Shown here in pieces: positions 42,397 through 50,720 of a stretch of 64,000 bases of DNA (positions within the stretch are counted from its first letter, which is position 1; every line of letters begins with the position of its first letter). Source of the DNA: Bacillus cabrialesii (GTDB taxonomy: Bacteria > Bacillota > Bacilli > Bacillales > Bacillaceae). The translations under genes and the position numbers were made by a program. The notes under the pieces were generated by a model. The model was not told where the DNA came from. It saw only the letters and a program-made list of their open reading frames with translations, and made no database searches. The stretch covers positions 2,649,001 through 2,713,000 of the forward strand of contig NZ_CP096889.1 of the NCBI RefSeq assembly GCF_004124315.2. Direction: 5' to 3'.

Positions 42397-42879
42397 ATGG
42401 CCACTCCGATTACGACAATCAAAAAAGAAACAAAAACTGCCGAGCAGATTAAGCTTGAAAAAATAGAAGAACTGAAAGAGCTGCTGGCGGAAAATGAGGA
42501 TGCCGTCTCTAAAACGATGACGATCATGAATGAACTTAATGATCTTGGAATTTTTGACGCGGCAACAAGTATGCTGAGAGCGAAGGAAGACATCGCTAAA
42601 ATTGCACTCGGCCAGGTTTCGCGTGAGCCCGTCACCAACCTCATCAACACAATGATGGCCGCTGGAGGCGCATTGACAAAAGCAGATCCTGAGTTTACAG
42701 GAAAGCTTTTAGAAAGCGTGATGGCTGGAACTGAACAGGCGCAAAGCTTTTTAAAAGAAGACAAGAAAGTCGGGATTTTCGACCTTTTAAAAGCAATGAA
42801 TGATCCTGATATCAACAGGGCCGTCGGCTTCGGCCTTCAGTTTTTAAAAGGCATGGGAAAAGAACTGCAAGAGAAATAA
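42397..42879 (+). CDS. yrhD: DUF1641 protein YrhD, formate dehydrogenase partner
   Basis: The 160-residue mostly helical protein matches DUF1641 (KIEELKELLAENEDAVSKTM, then LNDLGIFDAATSMLRAKEDI). Such proteins accompany FdhA-type formate dehydrogenases and are thought to be needed for their function. AAAGGAGG precedes the ATG, and the 18-base gap to yrhE shows an operon. Confidence 0.88.
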   Translation: MATPITTIKKETKTAEQIKLEKIEELKELLAENEDAVSKTMTIMNELNDLGIFDAATSMLRAKEDIAKIALGQVSREPVTNLINTMMAAGGALTKADPEFTGKLLESVMAGTEQAQSFLKEDKKVGIFDLLKAMNDPDINRAVGFGLQFLKGMGKELQEK

Positions 42880-43011
42880 CAAGAAACAGCCATCGTTGAT
42901 GATTGTGTAACGATTCAAATCGTTCATTATGTTGGTTTTAAAGGTGTTTTTTTAATTTTCTTGTTTTTATGTTTCCCCTCCTGTTTTGGCGTACTTTATT
43001 GGTGAGCATTT

Positions 43012-43056
43012 AAAAATCCTTCTTCCGTTCAAAGATGAACGTTAGAAGGATTTTTT
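43012..43056 (+). terminator. Terminator of the yrhE-yrhD operon
   Basis: AAATCCTTCT and AGAAGGATTT pair with an inner CGTTC/GAACG stem, followed by TTTTTT. Confidence 0.75.
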
Positions 43057-43170
43057 TATTTCTGTCCCAGCCATCTTTATCCATTCAAGGTTACTTCCCG
43101 CATCAAAAGTTGAAAAGGTCAGAACACTTGTTAACACTGCTATAGCCAATATCATTAAAAAGGCCTTCAT
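43042..43170 (-). CDS. Possible 42-residue signal-peptide-like ORF
   Basis: The ORF reads MKAFLMILAIAVLTSVLTFS followed by a short polar tail ending EIKKSF. It looks like a signal peptide with a small exported end. There is no ribosome site, and both ends lie in hairpins, so it may be fortuitous. Confidence 0.2.
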   Translation of the reverse strand: MKAFLMILAIAVLTSVLTFSTFDAGSNLEWIKMAGTEIKKSF

Positions 43171-43178
43171 TGTAATGA
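43156..43178 (-). terminator. Terminator after czcO
   Basis: CCTTCAT and ATGAAGG pair around TACA, and the minus strand continues CCTTTTTAAT. Confidence 0.5.
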
Positions 43179-43297
43179 AGGTTTAATAAAAAGATTCCAT
43201 AGATTATTTTTCTTTTAAACGTTTTTCTAAAAGAAAGTGATTGGCTTCACAAAAAACATGATCTGCTAATCAAGGATTTATAACATTTTTAATCAGT

Positions 43298-44335
43298 TTA
43301 TTTATCGTTCATTTGTTTTACAATGTATTCAGCATCATTTCCTACACCTTGAAGGAGCGCTGAACCTCGCCTATGCTGCCAAGGCAAACCTATAAAGTAC
43401 AATCCCTCTACAGGTGAAACACCTCTATGATGTGTGATTCGGCCTTCTTCATCCAAAACACCTTTTATATTTATCCAATTAAGGGGATTCCTAAAACCAG
43501 TAGCCCAAATAATATTGTTTACTTCTAATGCAGATGAATCTTTAAAAAAGATTTCATTTTGCTTACCAGCTACGACTCTTGTTTTTAACATAATCTCCCT
43601 CTGTTTTATTGCGTGTTTTAGTTCATACCCAAATATTGGATCAGCTTTCTTTTGAATGAATTTGCCTACTATCGATGTATGACTTGCATGTAAAACTCCT
43701 AACTTATCAAACCACCAAAAGATGCTTCTTTTTCCGATCAATAAAGGCAAATAAACAAGTTTATTACTACAGGCTAAATATGTAACTCTTTCTTTGGATA
43801 ATTCAACAGCTATCTGCGCACCACTATTCCCCCCACCAACTACTAGTACATTTCCATGTACCAATTGTTTTGAATTCTTATATTGTGACGAGTGTAGTTG
43901 ATGAATATTATCAGCTAAATCTTTTGATATTGATGGAATATTAGGGGTATGAAAAGGACCTGTAGCAATGATAAGATTCTTTGATTGATATTCTCCCTGA
44001 TTTGTTTTTATTAAGAAATAATTCTTTGATTTTAGAACACTTATTACATCTGTCTGTAATTGGATTGGAATATCAAATCTTTCAACATATTTCTTTAGAT
44101 AAGCTACAATTTCATCTTTTGAAGGAAATCCGTTTTTTTCTCCTTCAAGATGCATCCCAGGCAAAGAGCTATACATTCGAGAAGTAAATAAAACCAATGA
44201 GTCATACCGTTCTTTCCAGCTCTCCCCAACCCCCTGACTTTTATCCAAAATGATAAACTTTTGGTCGGTCTGCTTAAGATAATATCCTATTGAGATTCCT
44301 GCTTGACCAGCTCCAATTACTATCGTGTCATACAT
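43298..44335 (-). CDS. czcO: Flavin-dependent oxidoreductase CzcO
   Basis: The 345-residue protein is a flavoprotein mono-oxygenase-like enzyme with two Rossmann motifs, VIGAGQAGISIGYYL (FAD) and VVGGGNSGAQIAVELS (NADPH), and ATGFRNPLNW near the end. In B. subtilis CzcO (formerly TrkA) accompanies the cation exporter CzcD; its reaction is not established. GGGAGG precedes the ATG at 44335. It follows czcD by 68 bases. Confidence 0.85.
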   Translation of the reverse strand: MYDTIVIGAGQAGISIGYYLKQTDQKFIILDKSQGVGESWKERYDSLVLFTSRMYSSLPGMHLEGEKNGFPSKDEIVAYLKKYVERFDIPIQLQTDVISVLKSKNYFLIKTNQGEYQSKNLIIATGPFHTPNIPSISKDLADNIHQLHSSQYKNSKQLVHGNVLVVGGGNSGAQIAVELSKERVTYLACSNKLVYLPLLIGKRSIFWWFDKLGVLHASHTSIVGKFIQKKADPIFGYELKHAIKQREIMLKTRVVAGKQNEIFFKDSSALEVNNIIWATGFRNPLNWINIKGVLDEEGRITHHRGVSPVEGLYFIGLPWQHRRGSALLQGVGNDAEYIVKQMNDK

Positions 44336-44403
44336 ATTAAGCCTCCCACTAATTTTATTCATACGAGAGATAGACTAAAACTGAACCTCATCAGATAAAA
44401 ATT

Positions 44404-45339
44404 TTAATGATGATGGTGGTTATGCCGCTTTTCAATTTTGGCCTGACAAAGGATCGCATTGTCGTGATTATGAGCTGCTGTTTCCATTTGAATGGTTACA
44501 TGCGTAATGCCTTTATGCTCAAGATCATGTTCAATTTTGCGCAAAATACTTTCACTTTCTGAAATGGTCAGTTGATCGTCAACAACAGCGTGGCAAGAAA
44601 GAGCGTTTAATCCACTTGTAATAGACCAAATGTGTAAATCATGAATGCTTTGAATTCCTTCTGTCTCTTCAATTGTATGAATGATGTCAGTGACATCGAT
44701 ATGTTCTGGAGTTCCTTCCATTAATACGTGAATGGAATCTTTAGTCACATGGTAACCGCTTCTAAGAACAAGAATAGCCACAATGACACTAGCTAATGGA
44801 TCTGCCCAGCCCCACCCAAAGAAGATGATAAGTATGGCAGCTAGAATGGCACCTGCAGAGCCGAGCATATCACTTATCACATGTAAAAAAGCTCCTCTTA
44901 TGTTCAGATTATTCTCTGTATCTCCGCCTCTCAACATAATCCATGCGACTAATATATTCACGACTAACCCGATAATACTAATCGTAAGCATGCCAGTCGT
45001 TGCTACTTCTGATGGATGAGAGAAACGTTCAATTGCTTCATAAATGATATAAACGGAAATAAAAATTAATGCAACACCGTTTATCACGGCGGCAAGAATC
45101 TCAAATCGTCTATAACCGAATGTCTTATTGTGACTTGCCTTTTTTTCAGCTAATGTAAAAGCAATCAGGGCAACCATTAATGAGATTGAATCACTTAGCA
45201 TATGGCCTGCATCTGATAATAGCGCCAGACTATTTGTTAAAAATCCACCTATAGCTTCTATAATCATATAACCTGTAATGATGATAAAAGAGATCAATAA
45301 AACCTTTTTATTGGATCCTTCAGTATGATTGTGCCCCAT
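44404..45339 (-). CDS. czcD: Cation diffusion facilitator CzcD (Zn/Co/Cd efflux)
   Basis: The 311-residue CDF protein has six membrane segments with the metal-site motifs SLALLSDAGHMLSDS and FLHVISDMLGS, histidine-rich ends (MGHNHTEG and KRHNHHHH), and a cytoplasmic ferredoxin-like domain (HVLMEGTPEHIDVTDI). It exports zinc, cobalt, copper or cadmium in exchange for protons or potassium. AAGGAGGAG precedes the ATG at 45339. A CzrA-like operator lies upstream. Confidence 0.93.
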   Translation of the reverse strand: MGHNHTEGSNKKVLLISFIIITGYMIIEAIGGFLTNSLALLSDAGHMLSDSISLMVALIAFTLAEKKASHNKTFGYRRFEILAAVINGVALIFISVYIIYEAIERFSHPSEVATTGMLTISIIGLVVNILVAWIMLRGGDTENNLNIRGAFLHVISDMLGSAGAILAAILIIFFGWGWADPLASVIVAILVLRSGYHVTKDSIHVLMEGTPEHIDVTDIIHTIEETEGIQSIHDLHIWSITSGLNALSCHAVVDDQLTISESESILRKIEHDLEHKGITHVTIQMETAAHNHDNAILCQAKIEKRHNHHHH

Positions 45340-45431
45340 AAAAATCTCCTCCTTACCTAAAGCTTCTTGATACATATGCATTTATTATTTCTTATCTGTT
45401 AATAAGCATTCTAACATGATACATAACTATA

Positions 45432-45453
45432 TATATGATCATGTATTCATATA
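45432..45453 (-). promoter_or_regulatory. CzrA-like ArsR-family operator upstream of czcD
   Basis: TATATGA and TTCATATA arms flank TCATGTA, an imperfect dyad of the kind bound by ArsR/SmtB metal sensors. It lies about 95 bases upstream of czcD. Confidence 0.6.
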
Positions 45454-45586
45454 CTAATGTAAGGCATTTATATTCAAATGTCAAAATAATTTTAATATAA
45501 AATTTCCAATAATCCTCTGATCATTCCTTTATGTGCGAATATTTAGCATCACTTGACGCTATCCATAGCAATCCTTTTATTAACAG

Positions 45587-45620
45587 AAAAAAGAGGAGCA
45601 AACACACGGTTTACTCCTCT
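45587..45620 (-). terminator. Terminator of the yrrT-mtnN-mccAB-yrhC operon
   Basis: On the minus strand AGAGGAGTAAAC and GTTTGCTCCTCT pair, followed by TTTTTTCTG. Confidence 0.75.
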
Positions 45621-45712
45621 AACTTCATTTCTTTATCTTTTGCTTCTTCATTGTCTGTTGTTTTTTGATAAGCCAAGACGATCAGTTTCGCCGTGGTATA
45701 CCATACCACCAT
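45611..45712 (-). CDS. Possible 33-residue ORF after yrhC
   Basis: The ORF reads MVVWYTTAKLIVLAYQKTTD followed by a Glu/Lys-rich tail and ends inside the terminator stem. It has no ribosome site. It could be the surviving C terminus of a lost membrane protein or a small ORF of the operon. Confidence 0.3.
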   Translation of the reverse strand: MVVWYTTAKLIVLAYQKTTDNEEAKDKEMKLEE

Positions 45713-45732
45713 CTATTGATGATAGTTTTTTT

Positions 45733-45963
45733 TTATTCGTCAGCTTCTTCCAAACGCTTCTTGTAAATTAATGAACGATCAGCGCAAAAGAAAGCACCGG
45801 CTAAAAATACGCAATCCGCTAAAAACATCGTCGATTTCTGTCCTAACGTTAAGCCTTGGTCGGGAAGAACTGCGCCTATATATAAAAAAGTGCTGACTGC
45901 AAGCAATGTAAAAGCGAAATGCTTGTAGTCTTCTTTTAAAGATTTCATTCTATTTTTATTCAA
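45733..45963 (-). CDS. yrhC: Small membrane protein YrhC
   Basis: The 76-residue protein has two hydrophobic helices (FAFTLLAVSTFLYIGAVL and MFLADCVFLAGAFFC) and a charged C terminus, matching YrhC. The start is TTG at 45963, preceded by GGCAGGTG and giving the usual length. It ends the methionine-to-cysteine operon; its function is unknown. Confidence 0.8.
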   Translation of the reverse strand: MNKNRMKSLKEDYKHFAFTLLAVSTFLYIGAVLPDQGLTLGQKSTMFLADCVFLAGAFFCADRSLIYKKRLEEADE

Positions 45964-46045
45964 AAGAATCACCTGCCAGATTCATAGTATACGACTATTA
46001 TAATATAATCCGGCAGCTTACAGAGAAAGTAATTCTATCCATTTG

Positions 46046-47185
46046 TTATATATTTTCAAGCGCTTGCTCAATATCTTTCAGCAAATCCTCCGCGTCTTCA
46101 ATTCCTATAGAAATTCTGATCAGCCCGTCCGTAATGCCGAGTTCAAGCCGGCGGTCTCTCGGAATAGAGGCATGCGTCATTCTCGCCGGAACAGAAATTA
46201 AGCTTTCTACCGCGCCTAGGCTTTCAGCAATGGTAAACAGTTTCAGGCTTCCTAAAAACGCATCAACTCGCTCTTCACTGCCGATATCAAAGGAGATCAT
46301 GCCGCCGAACCCAGACCCTTGCGTTTTTGCAAGCTCATGCCCGGGATGACGTGAAGAACCAGGATAATATAACGTTTGGACACCAGGGTGATTCTCAAGA
46401 AAACTTGCGATTTTCCGCGCATTTTGATCGATCGCTTCCATTCTGAGTCCCAATGTTTTGATTCCTCTCATTAACAGCCAGGAATCTTGAGGGCCAAGCA
46501 CACCGCCTGTGGAGTTTTGCACAAAATGAAGCTCTTCTCCAAGCTCTTTCGAAGCTGTCACAACTAAACCGCCGACAACGTCACTGTGCCCGCCAAGATA
46601 TTTTGTCGCACTGTGAAGCACGATGTCAGCCCCTAAAGCAAGCGGCTGCTGAAAATAAGGAGTGTTAAAGGTATTGTCTACAATAAGCAGAATATCCTCT
46701 TTTTTTGCGATGTCAGCCATGAGCGCCAAGTCGGTGATTTTGAGCAGCGGGTTTGTCGGTGTTTCAATATAAATAGCTTTTGTGTTAGGGAGAATCGCTT
46801 TTTCAACTTCTTCTCTGCTGCTAGTATCGACAAATGTTGATTCAATGCCAAGACGATTAAGCACCTTTGTCATCACACGGTATGTTCCGCCATACACATC
46901 ATCGGTCAACACGACATGATCTCCGCTGTTAAACAGCATCATAACCGCTGTAATGGCAGCCATTCCTGAACTGAACGCATAGCCTGCTTCCCCGCCTTCC
47001 AGCTCTGTCACAAGCGCTTCGAGAGCGGCCCTTGTCGGATTGGCCGTTCTTGAATACTCATAGCCGGTATGCTGCCCTGCTTTTGGCTGCTTGTACGTAC
47101 TCACTTGATAAATAGGCACGGACACTGCGCCTGTTTTCTCATCACCTGTGATTCCGCCGTGAATCATCAAAGTTTTTTTCTTCAT
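46046..47185 (-). CDS. mccB: Cystathionine gamma-lyase/homocysteine gamma-lyase MccB
   Basis: The 379-residue PLP enzyme has the Cys/Met-metabolism signature: YSRTANPTR near the start, EGGEAGYAFSSGMAA, and DIVLHSATKYLGGHSD with the PLP lysine. It splits cystathionine to cysteine, the last step of reverse transsulfuration. AAGGAGG precedes the ATG, which lies one base after the mccA stop codon. Confidence 0.92.
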   Translation of the reverse strand: MKKKTLMIHGGITGDEKTGAVSVPIYQVSTYKQPKAGQHTGYEYSRTANPTRAALEALVTELEGGEAGYAFSSGMAAITAVMMLFNSGDHVVLTDDVYGGTYRVMTKVLNRLGIESTFVDTSSREEVEKAILPNTKAIYIETPTNPLLKITDLALMADIAKKEDILLIVDNTFNTPYFQQPLALGADIVLHSATKYLGGHSDVVGGLVVTASKELGEELHFVQNSTGGVLGPQDSWLLMRGIKTLGLRMEAIDQNARKIASFLENHPGVQTLYYPGSSRHPGHELAKTQGSGFGGMISFDIGSEERVDAFLGSLKLFTIAESLGAVESLISVPARMTHASIPRDRRLELGITDGLIRISIGIEDAEDLLKDIEQALENI

Positions 47186-47186
47186 A

Positions 47187-48110
47187 TTAGATGCCTCCTT
47201 CGTAAATTTGTTTGCTGATATATCGATCACTGCTGTCAGGAAATACCATGACAATGTTTGTTCCTGCGGATGCTTTTTTCGCTTCCTCCAATGATGCATA
47301 AAGCGCTGCACCTGAAGAGCTTCCGATCAGCAGGCCTTCTTTTTCTGCCGCTTCTTTCACAAGTCTAAACGCATTCTCATCTGTTACGGTGTAGATCTCA
47401 TCAAAATGGCTCTTATTCATATAATCAGGGATAAACTCCATGCCGATGCCTTCTGTTTTATGAGCGTGAGGCTCTCCTCCGTTTAAAATGGAGCCCTCCG
47501 GTTCGACAATCACCGTTTTAACTGCTGGGTTTTTTTCTTTTAAGAAGGAAGCTGTTCCTGCGAATGTACCCCCTGACCCTGCCCCTGCGACAAACGTATG
47601 AATATTGCCGTCTAGCGCTTCCCAAATTTCAGGTCCAAGCGTTTTATAGTAAGTTGATGGATTTACTCGGTTTTTAAATTGCAAAACGCAATAAGAATTT
47701 TCAATTTCAGTCTCCAGCTGAATGGCTTTTTGAATGGCTCCCTGCATTCCGTCTTGACGCGGTGTATGGATGATCGATGCTCCAAGCGCTTGCATAATTT
47801 GCTGTTTCTCTGTGCTGAAATGTTCAGGTACACAGAAAATCGCTTGTAACCCATATTTTCTGGCACTCAGCGCAAGGCCAATTCCTGTATTTCCTGCCGT
47901 AGCTTCTATAATCACTCCGCCGGGCTTTACTTTGCCTGATTCCAAAGCGTCACGGATCAGCATATCTCCCAGTCTGTCTTTGATGCTTCCGCCTGGATTC
48001 ATCATTTCAAGCTTGGCGTACACTGCGACCCCTTCTGGAACATCAAAGTTCTTCAGGCGGAGAAGCGGCGTATTCCCAATCAGCTCGGTAATGTCCGTAA
48101 TAACAGTCAT
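47187..48110 (-). CDS. mccA: Cystathionine beta-synthase MccA
   Basis: The 307-residue PLP enzyme of the cysteine synthase/CBS family shows MNPGGSIKDRLGDML with the PLP lysine, EATAGNTGIGLAL for phosphate binding, and GAGSGGTFAG. It condenses O-acetylserine (or serine) with homocysteine to cystathionine, which MccB then cleaves. It precedes mccB directly in the operon. Confidence 0.92.
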   Translation of the reverse strand: MTVITDITELIGNTPLLRLKNFDVPEGVAVYAKLEMMNPGGSIKDRLGDMLIRDALESGKVKPGGVIIEATAGNTGIGLALSARKYGLQAIFCVPEHFSTEKQQIMQALGASIIHTPRQDGMQGAIQKAIQLETEIENSYCVLQFKNRVNPSTYYKTLGPEIWEALDGNIHTFVAGAGSGGTFAGTASFLKEKNPAVKTVIVEPEGSILNGGEPHAHKTEGIGMEFIPDYMNKSHFDEIYTVTDENAFRLVKEAAEKEGLLIGSSSGAALYASLEEAKKASAGTNIVMVFPDSSDRYISKQIYEGGI

Positions 48111-48171
48111 ATATGTCCTCCTCCTTGATAGAGGTTGTTTTTAGGGAAAACGGAGGAGAACTCTCCCCCGT

Positions 48172-48867
48172 TTAATGAATTCGTTTGATCACTTTTAACA
48201 CAAGCTCTGTTGAATTGACAGCGGCCTGCTCTAAAAATTTGTCAAATGATACATGTGATTCTTTTCCTGCGATGTCAGATAACGCTCTGATGACGACAAA
48301 CGGCGTTTTAAATTGATGACACACCTGAGCCACTGCCGCAGCCTCCATTTCAACCGCGTACAGATCAGAAAATCTCGCACGCACTTCTTCAACCCGCTTC
48401 GGATCGTTCATAAAAGAATCACCTGTTGCAATCGTTCCTTTTGCAACCTGAATACCGTCGAGTTCAGAAATCGCTTCTTCAGTGATGCTGATCAGCTTTT
48501 CGTCTGCCGCATAAGCAGCCGGAAGACCCGGAACCTGGCCGTATTCATAGTCAAAGGCCGTTACATCTACATCATGATGGCGAACGTCAGTTGAAATGAC
48601 GACATCTCCTACATTCAGTGTATGATGAAATCCGCCCGCTGAGCCTGTGTTAATCACATAATCAGGCTTATATCGGTCAAGCAAAAGCGTTGTGCTGATG
48701 GCAGCATTTACTTTTCCAATTCCAGATTTTAAAAGAATCACTTCGGTTCCTTCATATTCACCTGTTGTAAATTCACAGTGTGCGATTGTTTCTGTTTTTG
48801 CATTTTCAAGTTTGCTTCTTAGGATGGTAACTTCCTCTTCCATTGCTCCGATGACTGCTAGTTTCAT
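48172..48867 (-). CDS. mtnN: MTA/SAH nucleosidase MtnN
   Basis: The 231-residue enzyme begins MKLAVIGAMEEEVTILRSKL and has the family motifs INTGSAGGF, ATGDSFMND and the catalytic region AVEMEAAAVAQVCHQ with RALSDIAG. It cleaves adenine from S-adenosylhomocysteine and methylthioadenosine, feeding homocysteine formation through the ribosylhomocysteine route upstream of MccA. It lies in the yrrT-to-yrhC operon. Confidence 0.92.
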   Translation of the reverse strand: MKLAVIGAMEEEVTILRSKLENAKTETIAHCEFTTGEYEGTEVILLKSGIGKVNAAISTTLLLDRYKPDYVINTGSAGGFHHTLNVGDVVISTDVRHHDVDVTAFDYEYGQVPGLPAAYAADEKLISITEEAISELDGIQVAKGTIATGDSFMNDPKRVEEVRARFSDLYAVEMEAAAVAQVCHQFKTPFVVIRALSDIAGKESHVSFDKFLEQAAVNSTELVLKVIKRIH

Positions 48868-48887
48868 CTATTCACATTCCCTTCACT

Positions 48888-49529
48888 TTACCGTTTGATC
48901 GCCTCCATTATCCACACGAAGTCGTTTTGCTGAGTGAATTGAACTGCAAAACCTTCAGCTGTAAACATCTCTTTCAGCGCATCCAATGTGGGATAATGCT
49001 CTGTCTCTAAATCATTTGCAAGCTGGTAGAAGCCTTGAGAACGGGCTTTATCAATAGCCTGTTGATACGCTTGCTCATCTTCAAAGACGGTATCGGCAAA
49101 CACTATTTTATCATGCAAGTGAAGGTATTTGCCATATTGCTTTATTGCAGCCCGCTTTTCTTCGTCGGTCAAATGATGAAAAGCATATGAACTGACAATT
49201 GTGTCAGCATGAAATGGCGGCTCGGGAAATGTCAGGAAGTCTCCGTCAACGAATTCCGCCCTGCCTGAAAGCTTGCCAGAAGCCAATTTTCGCATGGCGG
49301 GAGATGGTTCGATACCAAATACAGATTTGTCCGCATCAAGCAGCTTGGCTGTCAAATTCCCCGTCCCCGGGCCAAATTCTAATACATGCGTTCCAGACCT
49401 GCTGACGATGGCATCAAGGATATCATCGTAGCCTCTGAATGCTTCTTTATACTGAATATCAAAACCTTGTACTGTTTGATCATAAGTTGCTGCCCAATCT
49501 TCAAAAAGAGGGATAAATTCACGTCCCAT
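48888..49529 (-). CDS. yrrT: SAM-dependent methyltransferase YrrT
   Basis: The 213-residue class I methyltransferase has motif I HVLEFGPGTGNLTAKLL, an acidic loop FGIEPSPAM and motif IV VSSYAFHHL. Its product would be S-adenosylhomocysteine, which matches its place as the first gene of the operon that recycles this compound to cysteine. The acceptor is unknown. GGAGTG precedes the ATG at 49529. Confidence 0.88.
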   Translation of the reverse strand: MGREFIPLFEDWAATYDQTVQGFDIQYKEAFRGYDDILDAIVSRSGTHVLEFGPGTGNLTAKLLDADKSVFGIEPSPAMRKLASGKLSGRAEFVDGDFLTFPEPPFHADTIVSSYAFHHLTDEEKRAAIKQYGKYLHLHDKIVFADTVFEDEQAYQQAIDKARSQGFYQLANDLETEHYPTLDALKEMFTAEGFAVQFTQQNDFVWIMEAIKR

Positions 49530-49550
49530 ATTTGTCACACTCCATATTTT

Positions 49551-49578
49551 ATAATTCCTATAAGTATACTATGAATTA
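49551..49578 (-). promoter_or_regulatory. CymR-type operator upstream of yrrT
   Basis: On the minus strand TAATTCATAGTATAC is followed by TTATAGGAATTATAA, agreeing with the pattern of the cysteine regulator CymR. A TATGAT -10 lies about 20 bases upstream. Known CymR control of yrrT-yrhC supports the call. Confidence 0.6.
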
Positions 49579-49720
49579 ATGATGGAACAGTTCCTATCAT
49601 ACCACATCTTCCGGAAAGCAGGTACTAAAACACTTTGTGTATTTTATGCCATCTATATTGCGCGTCTGCCGCAAAAAAGCTTATACTTCATATGACTTGT
49701 GAAAGCTGGAGGGTCGAGAC

Positions 49721-49924
49721 ATGAATTTTCAATTAGATCTCATAAAAGACAAAGTGGAATTTTTCGAAGCGGGTTCATTGCAGGAGCTTGAAAAGAAAAT
49801 CAATACACAAATTGAAAACAATAAAGCTATCATGCTCCGGGTGAAATCTGTTTCACATCAAACTGCTGTGGCAGACGGAAGAATATTGTACAGCGCAGTG
49901 GTTCATTTCGCAGCTGAAGCCTAA
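49721..49924 (+). CDS. yrzA: DUF2536 small protein YrzA
   Basis: The 67-residue protein begins MNFQLDLIKDKVEFFEAGSL and matches YrzA in length. It has an alpha/beta layout and no catalytic motif I recognise. CTGGAGGG precedes the ATG. It shares a terminator with yrrS. Confidence 0.8.
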   Translation: MNFQLDLIKDKVEFFEAGSLQELEKKINTQIENNKAIMLRVKSVSHQTAVADGRILYSAVVHFAAEA

Positions 49925-49962
49925 AACAAAAGCAGCCGGTTCTCATCCGGCTGCTTTTGTTT
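49924..49962. terminator. Bidirectional terminator between yrzA and yrrS
   Basis: AAAAGCAGCCGG and CCGGCTGCTTTT pair perfectly around a seven-base loop with T residues on both strands. Confidence 0.8.
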
Positions 49963-50656
49963 ATTTTAGTTTTTCTACTTTTGTCGGCTTCCAGCCTTTT
50001 TCATCAACCCATGTAATCGTGACTTGATATTTATCTCCGGTCGTCTTGTCTAAAATCTTGCCTTTGGCATCCTGAGGGCTGCCGTTATTTCCGAGCCAGA
50101 GCACCGTCATGTTCTCTTTTGAAACACCGGTTGCATATGACATGGCTTTCAGCATCTCAGCCCAGTCTTGTGAGCTTGAATCATAAGTGGCGGCATGCTC
50201 GCCCGTCTGCTCAGTTCCGACTGCTTTCCAATCAGAATTTTCATACGTTTTTTCTACGTCGCTTGATGAGCCGCCTTCTGTAACTTTTGCGTCTTTAAGC
50301 GGGTCATCTGAATCTGAGCCTGAGTCTGAATCAGAATCATCACTTTTAGAAGAATCATCTTTTTTGGCGTCTGAGTCTGAAGACTTCTCAGAATCCTTTT
50401 CGCTGTCAGATGTATCTTTCTTGCTGTCTTTTATATCCTCATCCGATTTCTTTTCCGTCTTTCCTGAAGCCGGAGATTCCTGTTTTTGCGCCGTTTCAGA
50501 ATCCTTGCTGACATCTTTGCTAGAAGGACTGTTAATGAAAAGATTAGCTGCTACTACGACAATTAGTATGGATACGATTGCGATTAAAATGTTAAGCACT
50601 AAATTAGCTTTCCTGCGCTTATCACGGTTTTCATAACGAGATTGATTATTGCTCAA
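49961..50656 (-). CDS. yrrS: Membrane-anchored DUF1510 protein YrrS
   Basis: The 231-residue protein has one N-terminal membrane helix (LVLNILIAIVSILIVVVAAN), a long disordered Ser/Asp/Lys-rich linker (about residues 45-125) and a C-terminal DUF1510 domain ending WVDEKGWKPTKVEKL. It is probably anchored with the domain outside. It follows pbpI in the operon, which suggests a link to wall synthesis in spore formation. Confidence 0.85.
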   Translation of the reverse strand: MSNNQSRYENRDKRRKANLVLNILIAIVSILIVVVAANLFINSPSSKDVSKDSETAQKQESPASGKTEKKSDEDIKDSKKDTSDSEKDSEKSSDSDAKKDDSSKSDDSDSDSGSDSDDPLKDAKVTEGGSSSDVEKTYENSDWKAVGTEQTGEHAATYDSSSQDWAEMLKAMSYATGVSKENMTVLWLGNNGSPQDAKGKILDKTTGDKYQVTITWVDEKGWKPTKVEKLK

Positions 50657-50720
50657 TAATTCTGCACTCCTTTATCCCTCTTGGCTCAGCATATATTTTA
50701 CCATGTGCTGAGAAGTTGTT

